Positions 27,233 through 36,672 of a stretch of DNA of 64,000 bases are shown piece by piece. The position numbers were made by a program, and so were the translations under genes. Each line of letters begins with the position of its first letter. Position 1 is the stretch's first letter. The stretch comes from Hyphomicrobiaceae bacterium (lineage in GTDB: Bacteria; Pseudomonadota; Alphaproteobacteria; Rhizobiales; Hyphomicrobiaceae), in the NCBI GenBank assembly GCA_020638055.1, contig JACKJH010000001.1, forward strand, positions 62,001-126,000, given 5' to 3'. The notes under the pieces were generated by a model. The model was not told where the DNA came from, did no database searches, and was given only the letters and a program-made list of their open reading frames with translations.

Positions 27233-27649
27233 TTAGCGCCTTCCACCATGACCACCATGGACGCCACCGGGCCGGTGGCCGTGGCCATTATGGCCGTGCC
27301 CACGACCGCGACCGTAGCCGTAGCCATAACCGCCGTAAAAGCCGCCGATCACGTCGCCGCCTCGGCTGCCTTCGCTCGTGGTTTCGTTGTAATTATAGTT
27401 GTAGTTGCGCTCGTTCACATACGTCTCATTGAAGCCGAGGCTCAGTGGCGTACGTCCTTCTGGATTGATGATGACGCGCTCGGTAGGCGGCAACGGGCGA
27501 AACACCCTCACGCCTTCTTCTTCGGTGACGACGGCGCCATAGAATGGCCGCGTCTCGATCCGTGTGGTTCCGCCAGCAAATGCGGTCGCCGATAGTCCGG
27601 CAACGCCGAGCAAACCGGCCGACAATGAGAGAATTGCAACGATACGCAT
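27233..27649 (-). CDS. Secreted Gly/His-rich protein, unknown
   Basis: 138 residues. Starts with a clear signal peptide (MRIVAILSLSAGLLGVAGLS, cleavage near AFA-GG), after GAGGAGG. The mature N-part has a short conserved-looking block (RVFRPLPPTERVIINPEGRT); the middle is Asn/Tyr repeats (NYNYNYNETT) and the last 50 residues are Gly/His/Arg-rich (GHGHNGHGHRPGG). The His tail could bind metal, which is inference only. It is placed between fmt and the IS, on the same strand. Confidence 0.65.
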   Translation of the reverse strand: MRIVAILSLSAGLLGVAGLSATAFAGGTTRIETRPFYGAVVTEEEGVRVFRPLPPTERVIINPEGRTPLSLGFNETYVNERNYNYNYNETTSEGSRGGDVIGGFYGGYGYGYGRGRGHGHNGHGHRPGGVHGGHGGRR

Positions 27650-27778
27650 GGAACAAGGCCTCCTCAACTGGTCTGGGCAGCAGCGCTGCCCGCAGGTACA
27701 TGGAGACAAGTTTAGCGGTTCTTGAGCATTGAAATTTAGAGTTTGTAAACAATGATTAATAGGTTGGTTGCCGGATGA

Positions 27779-28732
27779 TCAGGCGGCAGGCAACCGGGCA
27801 CCAAGAACGGCGCCGACGGGAATGGTAAATCCGCGGCAAAACTCTTCCAGTGTGACGGCCGATCGCCCCGCACGCTGCAGCACCAAGGGGCGTATGGCAC
27901 CTTTACCGCAGGCAATGCCCAACCGATCATCAAGCACGGTTCCGGCGCGGCCCGCGCCTGGGATCTGCTCCGAATTCAACACTTTTATACGTTCTTTCCT
28001 GCCCAGAACGTCTGTTTCGAACCACGCGCCTGGCACGGGCGAGAGCCCGTTGATCTGATGAACAACGTCCACTGCTGATTGCGTGAAATCGATCCGTGCT
28101 TCCGCCTTGTCAATCTTGCTTGCGTAGGTTGCACCGAATTGAGCCTGCGGTGTTGCTACTGCGGTGCCAGCTTCAAGGGCAGCCAGCGTCTCAACCAGCA
28201 CTTGGGCACCCATCGTTGCCAGACGGTCATGCACGGCGCCAGTCGTATCGTCTTCCGCGATCGGGGTTCGCGCCGTCATTAAAACGGGTCCCGTGTCGAG
28301 CCCTTTTTCCATGCGCATTGTCATCACGCCTGTCTCTGCATCGCCGGCCATGACTGCGCGATGTATGGGTGCTGCGCCGCGCCAACGCGGCAAGAGTGAG
28401 GCATGCACGTTGATGCAGCCCAGTCGTGGTGCCGCCAGCACCGGTTCGGGCAACAAAAGACCGTAGGCGATGACGACCGCAACGTCCGCGCCGAGCCCGC
28501 GGAACAGGTCCTGCTCCTCTGGCGATTTCAGGCTAACAGGATGCCTGACCTCAATGCCGCGCTGCTGGGCGAAACGATGCACAGGCGAGGGGGTAGGATT
28601 AAGCCCGCGTCGCCCTGCAGGACGCGGTGGCTGGGTGTAGACGGCTTTGACCGCGTGTCCGGCGCTGATAATGGCTTGAAGTGTGGGCACCGAGAAATCC
28701 GGCGTACCCATAAAGACTATGTTGAGACTCAT
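27779..28732 (-). CDS. fmt: Methionyl-tRNA formyltransferase
   Basis: A 317-residue enzyme that formylates initiator Met-tRNA. The N10-formyl-THF-binding domain has [13 protein letters not shown], the catalytic block [20 protein letters not shown], and [15 protein letters not shown]; the C-terminal OB-fold domain starts near residue 205. It starts 36 bases after the def stop codon on the same strand, the usual def-fmt operon. Confidence 0.96.
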   Translation of the reverse strand: MSLNIVFMGTPDFSVPTLQAIISAGHAVKAVYTQPPRPAGRRGLNPTPSPVHRFAQQRGIEVRHPVSLKSPEEQDLFRGLGADVAVVIAYGLLLPEPVLAAPRLGCINVHASLLPRWRGAAPIHRAVMAGDAETGVMTMRMEKGLDTGPVLMTARTPIAEDDTTGAVHDRLATMGAQVLVETLAALEAGTAVATPQAQFGATYASKIDKAEARIDFTQSAVDVVHQINGLSPVPGAWFETDVLGRKERIKVLNSEQIPGAGRAGTVLDDRLGIACGKGAIRPLVLQRAGRSAVTLEEFCRGFTIPVGAVLGARLPAA

Positions 28733-28768
28733 GCCGGCCGCCTCCAGCTCATGATGCGCCAGTGCGGC

Positions 28769-29278
28769 TCAAAGGCCTCGCGCCTGCTTCTTGAAACGGC
28801 GCACCACCATGTCGCGCTTGAGCCGCGACAGGAAGTCGATAATCAGTTTGCCGTCGAGATGATCCATCTCATGTTGGATCGCCGTTGCCAAAAGCCCGTC
28901 GGCTTCGACCTGCTGCTGCTTGCCCTCTCGGTCAACGTAACGCACCGAGACGGTTTTGGGCCGTTCCACATCCACGAGCACGTCTGGCAGCGACAGGCAG
29001 CCCTCTTCATAGACGCGCATTTCATCACCAAGTTTTATGATCTCCGGGTTAATCATGGCGATTGGTGCGGGTTCATCCTCGGCACCTGCCACATCAACCA
29101 CAAGAAGCCGCTTTGGAACCGCCACCTGAACCGCAGCCAGTCCGATGCCTGGAGCGTCATACATCGTCTCCAGCATATCATCGATCAGCTTGCGCAGCTC
29201 ATCGTCCACCTGCTCAATGGCTGAGGAGTGCGTCCGCAACAACGGATCGGGGAGGGTTATGATCTCTAGCTTGGCCAT
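28769..29278 (-). CDS. def: Peptide deformylase
   Basis: A 169-residue metallohydrolase that removes the formyl group from nascent proteins. All three motifs are intact: GIGLAAVQ, EGCLSLP (metal Cys) and QHEMDHLDG (metal His pair and Glu). It is the first gene of def-fmt. Confidence 0.96.
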   Translation of the reverse strand: MAKLEIITLPDPLLRTHSSAIEQVDDELRKLIDDMLETMYDAPGIGLAAVQVAVPKRLLVVDVAGAEDEPAPIAMINPEIIKLGDEMRVYEEGCLSLPDVLVDVERPKTVSVRYVDREGKQQQVEADGLLATAIQHEMDHLDGKLIIDFLSRLKRDMVVRRFKKQARGL

Positions 29279-29381
29279 GCGTTTGACATAAGCGCAGCGT
29301 GATCCCGGGTCAATCGTGGCGCACCGACGCGGCCGTTGCCGGGAGCGAGTCTGGCAGCTTCTGTCATTGCAGTTGCCTCAG

Positions 29382-30575
29382 TCAGGCGGCTATGTCTTGA
29401 GAAGCCTTGGGTTCCTTAGCAGGCAGGGCCAGCAGGCTCAGCCATGCCGCCATAACCTGCCGTTCATCAAAATGCCGTTCCGCCTTGGCCCGGCTGGCAC
29501 GCGCCATCGACGCCATCAAATCAGGGCGCACCAGGAGCCGGGCCATCGCGTCCTCCAAGGCATCAACATTCTGCGGGCGCACAAGCATGCCGTTGACACA
29601 ATCATCAGCCGTATCGCGGCAGCCTGCGACCGCCGTCGTGATGATGGGGCGACCGACTGCCAGAGCTTCCAGCACCGCTTTGGGCATGCCCTCTCGATGG
29701 GAGGGGTAGACGAAGGCGTGGCAGCGCGACAATGCTGGGCGGACATCGCTCAATGGACCAAGAAAGGTTACGGTATCGGAATAAGGACGCAGCAGGTCTG
29801 CACCGATGGCCGAAGCACCCTCACCAGCCGGTCCGGCATGCAAGAATTCGGCGCGGGGTGCACGAGCCTTCACGCGACGTGCCGCCTCGCAATATTCCAG
29901 CACGCCTTTGGTTTGGTCCAACGATGAGACCATTAGGAATACTGCGCCATCCACCAGCGGCGGCAACGGTGTAGCCGAAAAGACGTCAAGGTCGACACCT
30001 GACCCGGAAATAATCATCGCTTCGAGACTGGAGGGCAAGCCAACATCCCGTTTGACTTGCCTGAGGTCGTCACGGTTGTGAAATATCGCCCGGTTCGATG
30101 CCTTGAGGGCGCGCGAAAGCAAGCGAGGCGACGCCCTTAGCGGGTCCACGTCTGCCTCCATGCCGACACCGCCGCGCGCGACAAAACCGTTGAACAAAGC
30201 AATTCGCCCAGGGACGCGTGCACGCCGTGCAGCGAGCACAGCAAGCGCCATGACACGCTCCGACATGGCGATGACGGTGTCGGGCGCCCATTTTCGCAAC
30301 GTCTCGACCAATTCGCGCTTAATGGCCCAATCGGCAAGAATCGCTGGGCCTTTGGGTGCGAGATTGAACGTGGCGTGCTCTGCGCCGAGCACCAGCAGTT
30401 GCGATTGCTGTTCGCTTGAGAAATGTGGCGCGACGCATAGCACCTCAATCCCACGGGCAATCAATGCCCGTATCAACGGGGCCCTCGCACCCAGTAGCGT
30501 GCGCGGCGTACCCGCCACCAGCGCCACGCGTTGCGGCGGCAAATCATCCGTTGGCGATGCAGCTCGGCTCACCAT
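29382..30575 (-). CDS. Glycosyltransferase family 4-like protein
   Basis: A 397-residue GT-B fold enzyme. The N-terminal domain begins RVALVAGTPRTLLGARAPLI; the C-terminal donor domain has MVSSLDQTKGV and the EX7E region HREGMPKAVLEALAVGRPI. The start at 30575 follows GGGGAG at nine bases; a longer frame reaches to 30743 but without a ribosome site. It likely adds a sugar to a surface polysaccharide or lipid, with substrate unknown. No other polysaccharide genes lie nearby, so it is an isolated enzyme here. Confidence 0.82.
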   Translation of the reverse strand: MVSRAASPTDDLPPQRVALVAGTPRTLLGARAPLIRALIARGIEVLCVAPHFSSEQQSQLLVLGAEHATFNLAPKGPAILADWAIKRELVETLRKWAPDTVIAMSERVMALAVLAARRARVPGRIALFNGFVARGGVGMEADVDPLRASPRLLSRALKASNRAIFHNRDDLRQVKRDVGLPSSLEAMIISGSGVDLDVFSATPLPPLVDGAVFLMVSSLDQTKGVLEYCEAARRVKARAPRAEFLHAGPAGEGASAIGADLLRPYSDTVTFLGPLSDVRPALSRCHAFVYPSHREGMPKAVLEALAVGRPIITTAVAGCRDTADDCVNGMLVRPQNVDALEDAMARLLVRPDLMASMARASRAKAERHFDERQVMAAWLSLLALPAKEPKASQDIAA

Positions 30576-30765
30576 CGCATTCACGCTCCCCGTTTGTGGC
30601 CATTGCCAGCGATTCATTCGCAGATTCGGCGTATTGTCCGCAAAGACAGCGGCTGAACCTGTGCATAAACAGCAGCCGAGGGCGCAAATGCGTTGGTTGT
30701 GCTCATTCGACCGCGTTCGCACTTCGTTGAAGAGTGTTCGCAATCCGGGCTTTTGTTTATGCCTG

Positions 30766-30924
30766 AGTTTTTCACGCCGAACCGCTTCACACTTCGGCTA
30801 AACATGCTCGTTGGTCTGGAGCATTTTTCTCACGCCGAACCGCTTCACACTTCGGCTAAACATGCTCGTTGGTCTGGAGCATTTTTCTCACGCCGAACCG
30901 CTTCACACTTCGGCTAAACATGCT
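30766..30924. repeat. Family A hairpin repeat, array of three units at a stop codon
   Basis: Units at about 30766, 30819 and 30877 with GCCGAA/TTCGGC inner arms, outer arms GAGCATTTT and AAACATGCTC (imperfect), and a spacer gttggtctg found only here. The final unit directly meets the TAG (30925-30927) of the MATE gene. The remaining part of 30576-30765 holds the glycosyltransferase leader. Confidence 0.87.
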
Positions 30925-32298
30925 CTAGGACGCAAGGCGATGCATCAACCGGTAACACAGCACGACACCCAAGGTGCCAAACAGAATGCCGCCAACCATA
31001 TTGGCGGCAAGCACGCCATCCGCACCGCCATACGTGGCGCCAAGCATCACGAACGGAATGGTTCCGATTGTCGCGCGGCCCCAGTTCAAAACCGTGGAGA
31101 TATGCGCCCGGCGCAACGTGTTGAACACCGCATTGGAGACGAAAAGCGCGCCCAGGAATGCAAACAATGGAGCCAGCCAACGGCAGAAAAAAAGTATGAG
31201 CCGCTCAGCATCGCCCGTTGCCAGGAATATGTCGGCGAGCGTCTGCGAGAGGAGGGCCAGTAGAGCCCAGGCTATGGCGGTGAAGGCTACGGTTACCCAT
31301 AACGATAGGGTGTAGGCCTGCTTCATTCGCTCGTGTTGTCCAGCGCCGTAGTTCTGGCCGACGATCGGCCCGATGGAACCTGACAGCGTGAAGATCGCGC
31401 CAAACGCTACCGGCATAATGCGCCCAAGGATTGCCCAGCCTGCCACCGCACTGTCGCCAAAGTCTGCCATGGCGCGGGTCACGTAAGCATTGGCGAAGGG
31501 TGTTGCCACGTTCGTCAAAACGGCGGGCACGGCAATGGAGGCCAATGGCAACGCATCCGCCAGGAGCGGCGCGAGCCGCACCCGCGCGATCAGCCGGTGA
31601 ACAACGATAACGCCGTACAATCCTATTCCCACGACGGCAAAGCGCGACAACGCAGATGCGATGGCCGCACCTTCAATTCCAAGTCCCAAGACGAAGATGA
31701 AGATGGGATCGAGCGCGGTGTTGACGATCGCTCCTGATAGCGTGATGTACATTGCGCGACGCGCATCGCCAGCAGAGCGCAAGACACCAGCCGACGTCAT
31801 GCCGAGCGACAAAAACGGAAGTGCTGGAACGATAATGGTGAGATAGGAGGCACCTAGCGCGTGCGTGCGGCCGCTAGCGCCCAAAATCGCCAGCAACGGA
31901 TCAATTGCCAGCCATACCATGCCTGCGAGGACTGACGACACGATGAAGGTCCACACATGCGCATTCACGGACAGACGCCGGGCACGTGAGCGCTGTCCTG
32001 CGCCCAGAGCCGGCGAAACCAAGGATGTGGCAGCGATTGCCAGACCGATGCCAATGGAAATCGTCAGGAACTGAATTGAGCTGGCATAACCGACAGCGGC
32101 GACGATGGCTTCGTCACCGAGCCTTCCAAGGAAAAAGATGTTGGCGAGATCACCAAGGAATATAGCCATCAAACCGACAGCACCGGTGCCGGTCATCACC
32201 AGGATGTGCTTGAGCAACGACCCTTCGACGAAGATGGGCTTATGTCGCGTCTGTCTGTTTGGCCGCAACCGCCGGGCGGACTGTTCCATCACTGTCAT
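30925..32298 (-). CDS. MATE family efflux transporter
   Basis: A 457-residue inner-membrane multidrug/toxin exporter with 12 hydrophobic segments in two homologous halves. FLGRLGDEAIVAAVGYA and GPIVGQNYGAGQHERMKQAY are typical MATE blocks. Substrate unknown; Na+ or H+ coupling cannot be told. The ATG at 32298 follows GAGG, with an alternative ATG three codons on. Confidence 0.9.
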   Translation of the reverse strand: MTVMEQSARRLRPNRQTRHKPIFVEGSLLKHILVMTGTGAVGLMAIFLGDLANIFFLGRLGDEAIVAAVGYASSIQFLTISIGIGLAIAATSLVSPALGAGQRSRARRLSVNAHVWTFIVSSVLAGMVWLAIDPLLAILGASGRTHALGASYLTIIVPALPFLSLGMTSAGVLRSAGDARRAMYITLSGAIVNTALDPIFIFVLGLGIEGAAIASALSRFAVVGIGLYGVIVVHRLIARVRLAPLLADALPLASIAVPAVLTNVATPFANAYVTRAMADFGDSAVAGWAILGRIMPVAFGAIFTLSGSIGPIVGQNYGAGQHERMKQAYTLSLWVTVAFTAIAWALLALLSQTLADIFLATGDAERLILFFCRWLAPLFAFLGALFVSNAVFNTLRRAHISTVLNWGRATIGTIPFVMLGATYGGADGVLAANMVGGILFGTLGVVLCYRLMHRLAS

Positions 32299-32406
32299 CC
32301 GCCTCGATCAAAACGCTCGGCTTTAAATTGTGTCCAGTCATAGCGGCGCAACTGCCGTCTGAACTGCGCCGTCTACGGGTTAAGAGTAGGAACGAGCAGG
32401 GTGGTT

Positions 32407-33012
32407 TCAGAGCCGCTTTCTAGACCGAATGGCCGCTGCCAGCGTCCCTTCGTCAAGATAGTCGAGTTCACCGCCAATTGGCACACCCTGGGCGAGACGT
32501 GAAACCTCCACCCCCGCCCCGCTCAACTGCTCGGTCAGGTAGTGAGCCGTGGATTGGCCTTCAACCGTGGCGTTGAGGGCAAGCAGAACTTCATTGACAT
32601 CCCCGGAGCCCGCACGCTCCACCAGTGCTTTAATATTCAAGCGATCCGGTCCTATCCCGTCGAGCGGAGACAAGTGGCCGCCGAGCACGTGATAGAGCGC
32701 GGTGACGACGCCAGCCCTTTCCAACGCCCACAGGTCTCCGACTTCCTCAACGACGACAATCATGGAACGGTCGCGCTTGGGATTGCTGCAGATGCTACAG
32801 GGCGAGGTTGTATCGACGTTACCACATTCCTGGCAAACAACGATTTTGTTGATTGCCTCGGTGAGGGCGGATGCCAGCGGCACCAAAAGTTCCTCGCGCC
32901 GCTTGATCAGCGCCAGCGCCGCCTTGCGCGCCGATCGGGGCCCAAGCCCCGGCAGCCGCGCAAGCAACTGCACCATGCGTTCGATCTCCGGTCCTGCGAT
33001 CTTTTTCGACAT
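32407..33012 (-). CDS. recR: Recombination protein RecR
   Basis: A 201-residue protein of the RecFOR pathway that loads RecA at gapped DNA. It has the helix-hairpin-helix [17 protein letters not shown], the zinc finger [16 protein letters not shown] and the Toprim domain [16 protein letters not shown] chose the ATG at 33012; an in-frame GTG at 33039 would overlap the end of the DUF2585 gene. It forms the dnaX-ybaB-(DUF2585)-recR series. Confidence 0.94.
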   Translation of the reverse strand: MSKKIAGPEIERMVQLLARLPGLGPRSARKAALALIKRREELLVPLASALTEAINKIVVCQECGNVDTTSPCSICSNPKRDRSMIVVVEEVGDLWALERAGVVTALYHVLGGHLSPLDGIGPDRLNIKALVERAGSGDVNEVLLALNATVEGQSTAHYLTEQLSGAGVEVSRLAQGVPIGGELDYLDEGTLAAAIRSRKRL

Positions 33013-33028
33013 GAGTTTCTCGCGGCCG

Positions 33029-33622
33029 CTATCCGCCACCCTGCCAGCGGGCGATGGCTTCGACCGGCCATAGCAGCATGATAACGTTGAGCGTCAGGTT
33101 GTCGCGTATCATCCAAGCCATGAAAAGTTCTGATGCGACGCCCAGACCAATGCTCGCGCGAACTGGAAGCAACGCTGCTGCCGCAAAACCGACGATCATC
33201 GCGACGTTATCCATGAGCGAATTGACGACCGTATCGCCGAAGTAGTCCATGGAAATGGTCGCGGTGCGATAGCGGTTTATGACCATCTCGGTGTTCTCAA
33301 CGATTTCCCAACCCGCCTCGATACATACGGCGACCAGCAGCCGCGCTGCCCAGGACGCACGCGGCATGAGATAGGTCAGCGCGGCGTAAAACAAGAGCCC
33401 GTGGAGGACGTGTGAAAACGTGTACCAGTCTGTCAAATGCTGGGAATTTTCGGAACTTTGAACGATGCCGTGCCAGAATTTGACGTAGCCGCACTTGCAG
33501 ATAGCCAGCCGCCCCATGAGCAATAGGGCAACGCCCTGAACCAGGAGAACTACCCCGACCAGAAAAATCCAGAGGGTGTTTGCATCATCGTTGCCGTTAC
33601 GGTTTTCAGATGTTGCCTTCAT
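33029..33622 (-). CDS. DUF2585 (UPF0314) membrane protein
   Basis: A 197-residue inner-membrane protein with about five hydrophobic segments. The conserved core [32 protein letters not shown] and [14 protein letters not shown] matches DUF2585; the His, Glu and Asp residues in these blocks could bind a ligand or metal. Function unknown. It separates ybaB from recR, which are often adjacent, and ends 16 bases before the recR start. Confidence 0.82.
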   Translation of the reverse strand: MKATSENRNGNDDANTLWIFLVGVVLLVQGVALLLMGRLAICKCGYVKFWHGIVQSSENSQHLTDWYTFSHVLHGLLFYAALTYLMPRASWAARLLVAVCIEAGWEIVENTEMVINRYRTATISMDYFGDTVVNSLMDNVAMIVGFAAAALLPVRASIGLGVASELFMAWMIRDNLTLNVIMLLWPVEAIARWQGGG

Positions 33623-33778
33623 GCAGGAAAGATCCCATACGCACAGCTACCATTATGGTTGCCCATGCATGGACAAAACGCCAGGCAAGACAGCAATGCA
33701 ATTTCGATTAAATTGGGTGCCGCGAAGCAAACAGACGGGGGTATGAATGCAGGCGGCATGAAAACCAGTCATCTTGGG

Positions 33779-34099
33779 TTAAAACAGCTTCATTCCGGGC
33801 GGGATGGGCAGGCCACCAGTGACCGCCTGCATCTTTTCCTGCATGGCGACCTCGACTTTTGATTTTGCATCCTGCGTGGCGGCGATGATGAGATCTTCGA
33901 GAATTTCTGTCTCGTCGGGCTTCATCAACGATGGATCTATGCGCACCTTCTTCATATCGCCCTTGCCATTGAGCGTTACCTCCACCAACCCGCCGCCGGA
34001 CTGGCCGCCCACTTCAAGCGCTTCGAGTTCGGTTTGCATTTCCTGCATGCGCGTTTGCATTTCGCGCACCTGCTTCATCATGCCCATCAGATCTTTCAT
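33779..34099 (-). CDS. YbaB/EbfC family nucleoid-associated protein
   Basis: A 106-residue DNA-binding protein with an N-terminal amphipathic helix ([20 protein letters not shown]) and the EbfC core [20 protein letters not shown]. The start at 34099 follows AAGG and gives the usual family N-terminus. It is directly downstream of dnaX, the widespread arrangement. Confidence 0.93.
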   Translation of the reverse strand: MKDLMGMMKQVREMQTRMQEMQTELEALEVGGQSGGGLVEVTLNGKGDMKKVRIDPSLMKPDETEILEDLIIAATQDAKSKVEVAMQEKMQAVTGGLPIPPGMKLF

Positions 34100-34195
34100 A
34101 TCTCGAACCTTCTTGATTTTCTTGTTGTGAAAACTCAAAGCATCGCAACGTTCTTGCGGAGTTTCGTTCAAATGCAACCAGAGCTGCCAATTGCG

Positions 34196-36100
34196 CTATG
34201 ATCCAGTTGCGCTATCGTCTCCATCCTCGCGCGCAATGCGTCGCACCTCTTCTATGGAGGCATCGGGAAATGCATCCAGAACGGCCTTGACCGCTGGATG
34301 GGTCTTCAACGCCTTGATCTCGGCGTCATGCTGTTCACGCTTGACCTCTCCCAATGTGCGCTCGCCCATTTTGGGCGAAACGACGACCACCCAGCGCCTG
34401 CCTGTCCAGCGGTTCAGCTTTTCGCGCAATTCGTTGGCGATTTCCTTTGGCGCGCCCGGCAACAGAAACAAATCAATAGAACCGGCGACGCGATCAAATT
34501 TGACCAGACTGACGTTATCTTCCAAATGCATCGTCAGGCGTGCTTCCCTGTGCTGTTTGGCGAGCGCGACGATGCCTGTGAAGCTTTGTGGATCGGCGAG
34601 ACCTTGCAAATGAGGACGCGACTGCACGCCCTCCTCGTCGACATCATAGTTTTCACCGCTTGATGCCCCTTCCTCGTCGAAGCGCTCGGGAAAGCCATCG
34701 TCGCCTTCAAATTCATCGGGTTCTAATGCGTGTTGCGACGTTCGTGGTGGTTGTTGCTCGCGCGGGTTTGCTTGCGTTGGCTCGGGCTTTGGGAAAGAAC
34801 CGGCCTGGCGGCTCACTATCGAAGCTTGCGATTCCTGATTTTGAGACTTGTCGGACGCATCGTCGCCAGCAGAGCCACCACGGCGCACCGGGACATTCGC
34901 GCCGCCAAATGTGCGGATAATCTCATCAGGCGATGGCAGGTCGGCGGTGTAGCACATGCGGATCAATAGCATTTCCGCCGCGGCTGCGGGATTTGGCGCT
35001 CGTGTAACCTCTTCAATACCCTTTAGAAGCATTTGCCATGCTCGTGACAGGAGCGGCACTGACAGGCTTTGTGCAAGATGGCCGGCCCGACGGCGTTCTT
35101 CGGCGGACAAACCTTCCATACCCGCTTCGCCGCCGACCGCCCTTATACGGGTGGCGAGGTGGACGGCTTCGGCCAAGTCCGCCATAAGCTGGGCGGGATC
35201 GGCGCCATCGCGCATCAGTGTCGCAAAACTTTCAAGAGCTGGGCCGGATTTACCCCCGAAGACCAGTTCCAAAAGGTCAAACAACCTGCCGCGGTCCGCA
35301 AGGCCGAGCATTTCACGCACGGCGTCTTCGGTGACGCGGCCCTGACCCATGGCGATGGCCTGGTCGAGGATCGAAAGCCCGTCACGTACAGAGCCGCCCG
35401 CCGCCCGCGCAATGAGCGCCAGCGCGTCATCGGCGGCGGTTGCAGCTTCTTTTTCGACGATCCCTTGAAAATGGGCCGTGAGTTCGGGCACGTCGACGCG
35501 TCGCAAGTCAAACCGCTGGCAGCGCGACAGAACCGTGACCGGCACTTTGCGGATTTCAGTGGTTGCGAAAATGAATTTCACATGCTCCGGCGGCTCTTCC
35601 AGCGTCTTCAAAAGCGCGTTGAAGGCGCCCTTGGACAGCATGTGGACCTCGTCGATGATAAACACCTTGTAGCGCGCCACCATCGGCTTGTAGCGCGCAC
35701 TTTCGATGATTTCGCGGATGTTATCGACGCCAGTGTTGGAGGCGGCGTCCATCTCGATCACGTCGGGGTGACGGCTTTCCATGATTTGCGCGCAGTGGGG
35801 GCCAAGTGCAGGCAGTTCGGTCGTGGGGCCGTCCGGCTCATAGTTAAGCCCGCGCGCGAGAATTCGTGCCGTGGTCGTCTTGCCGACGCCCCTGACGCCG
35901 GTCAACATGTAGCCTTGTGCAATGCGGCCTGACGCAAACGCGTTCTTCAGCGTCGTGACCATGGCAGATTGACCAATCAGGTCCTCGAAAGAGGCTGGCC
36001 GGTATTTGCGCGCCAGCACGACATAGGGTGCTGCCGGATCCGGCTTTCCGCCTTCGCCGCCCGTTCCACTGCTCTTTTTCGTCGTGTCTTTTGAGGCCAT
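34196..36100 (-). CDS. dnaX: DNA polymerase III subunits gamma and tau
   Basis: A 634-residue clamp-loader ATPase. Walker A is GVRGVGKTTTARIL, Walker B is VFIIDEVHMLS, and the SRC motif is VTVLSRCQRFDLRR. The usual four-Cys zinc module is lacking: after ARGLNY the loop reads PALGPHCAQIMES with a single Cys, which I recall as normal in rhizobia. Residues after about 385 form the Pro/Glu-rich linker and the alpha-binding tau domain. The start MASKDTTKK at 36100 fits the family; no strong ribosome site is seen. No obvious slippery run for the short gamma form was noticed. Confidence 0.95.
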   Translation of the reverse strand: MASKDTTKKSSGTGGEGGKPDPAAPYVVLARKYRPASFEDLIGQSAMVTTLKNAFASGRIAQGYMLTGVRGVGKTTTARILARGLNYEPDGPTTELPALGPHCAQIMESRHPDVIEMDAASNTGVDNIREIIESARYKPMVARYKVFIIDEVHMLSKGAFNALLKTLEEPPEHVKFIFATTEIRKVPVTVLSRCQRFDLRRVDVPELTAHFQGIVEKEAATAADDALALIARAAGGSVRDGLSILDQAIAMGQGRVTEDAVREMLGLADRGRLFDLLELVFGGKSGPALESFATLMRDGADPAQLMADLAEAVHLATRIRAVGGEAGMEGLSAEERRRAGHLAQSLSVPLLSRAWQMLLKGIEEVTRAPNPAAAAEMLLIRMCYTADLPSPDEIIRTFGGANVPVRRGGSAGDDASDKSQNQESQASIVSRQAGSFPKPEPTQANPREQQPPRTSQHALEPDEFEGDDGFPERFDEEGASSGENYDVDEEGVQSRPHLQGLADPQSFTGIVALAKQHREARLTMHLEDNVSLVKFDRVAGSIDLFLLPGAPKEIANELREKLNRWTGRRWVVVVSPKMGERTLGEVKREQHDAEIKALKTHPAVKAVLDAFPDASIEEVRRIAREDGDDSATGS

Positions 36101-36269
36101 AATGCCAGTTACGATGCCTGGGCGGCAGAGTCGATACACAAGTGGGAACGCGCCTTGCAATCCACGGTATGGTTGCGATCGATGGCCAGGCGTGGCCAAG
36201 TGCGACAAAAACCGGTACGGCTGGAAAGTCGGTTATGTTTGGAAATACACCTGTTGGAATGAGGCGATA

Positions 36270-36361
36270 GAGGCTGGCGGACGACCCGCGTCCTAATCGT
36301 TAGGGCTGCTTCGTTCCCGACCTGACCCGGTTGGCGAGGGATGCGCCCGCCGCCAGCCCAC
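36270..36361 (-). ncRNA. ffs: Signal recognition particle RNA (small bacterial type)
   Basis: Read on the minus strand, the domain IV hairpin is GGGTCAGGTCGGGAACGAAG followed by CAGCCCTAACG, matching the universal SRP core GUCAGG-loop-GGAA-AGCAGCC apart from one or two bases. The two ends pair (GGGCTGGCGG with CCGCCAGCCTC), closing a single long hairpin of about 90 bases. It lies upstream of dnaX on the same strand, the position I know from other rhizobia. Confidence 0.9.
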
Positions 36362-36531
36362 CCGCTATATGCCTGTTCCTTTCCCAGGTTGCAAGCCGTG
36401 GACAAAACTGCCCGCAAATTCAATGTGAAGTCAGGAGCGCCGTGCGGTTCCTTGCCATTGTCGTGGCTGTGCCTTATCGAAAGCGGTGGTGGCTCGGGTG
36501 GTGCGGCTTATTCCGAGCGGACGAAAGGTAT

Positions 36532-36608
36532 GGTCCCGTAGCTCAGTTGGATAGAGCATCTGCCTTCTAAGCAGAGGGTCGCAGGTTCGAATCCTGCCGG
36601 GATCGCCA
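36532..36608 (+). tRNA. tRNA-Arg (anticodon TCT)
   Basis: A full cloverleaf with encoded CCA: acceptor GGTCCCG/CGGGATC, D arm GCTC-GAGC, anticodon arm TCTGC-CTTCTAA-GCAGA with anticodon TCT reading AGA, T arm GCAGG-TTCGAAT-CCTGC. The 3' end lies 65 bases from the LacI regulator gene that controls the sulfonate operon. Confidence 0.97.
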
Positions 36609-36672
36609 TTTTTTGTTTTGTCCAGCCCGGAGACATGGGTAGCCGGCTCTTCGCGTTGCTTGCTTTGAACTC

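Noticed and set aside
35069..35932. 287-residue plus-strand frame opposite dnaX
   Set aside because: Antisense to the conserved ATPase core of dnaX; no features of its own.
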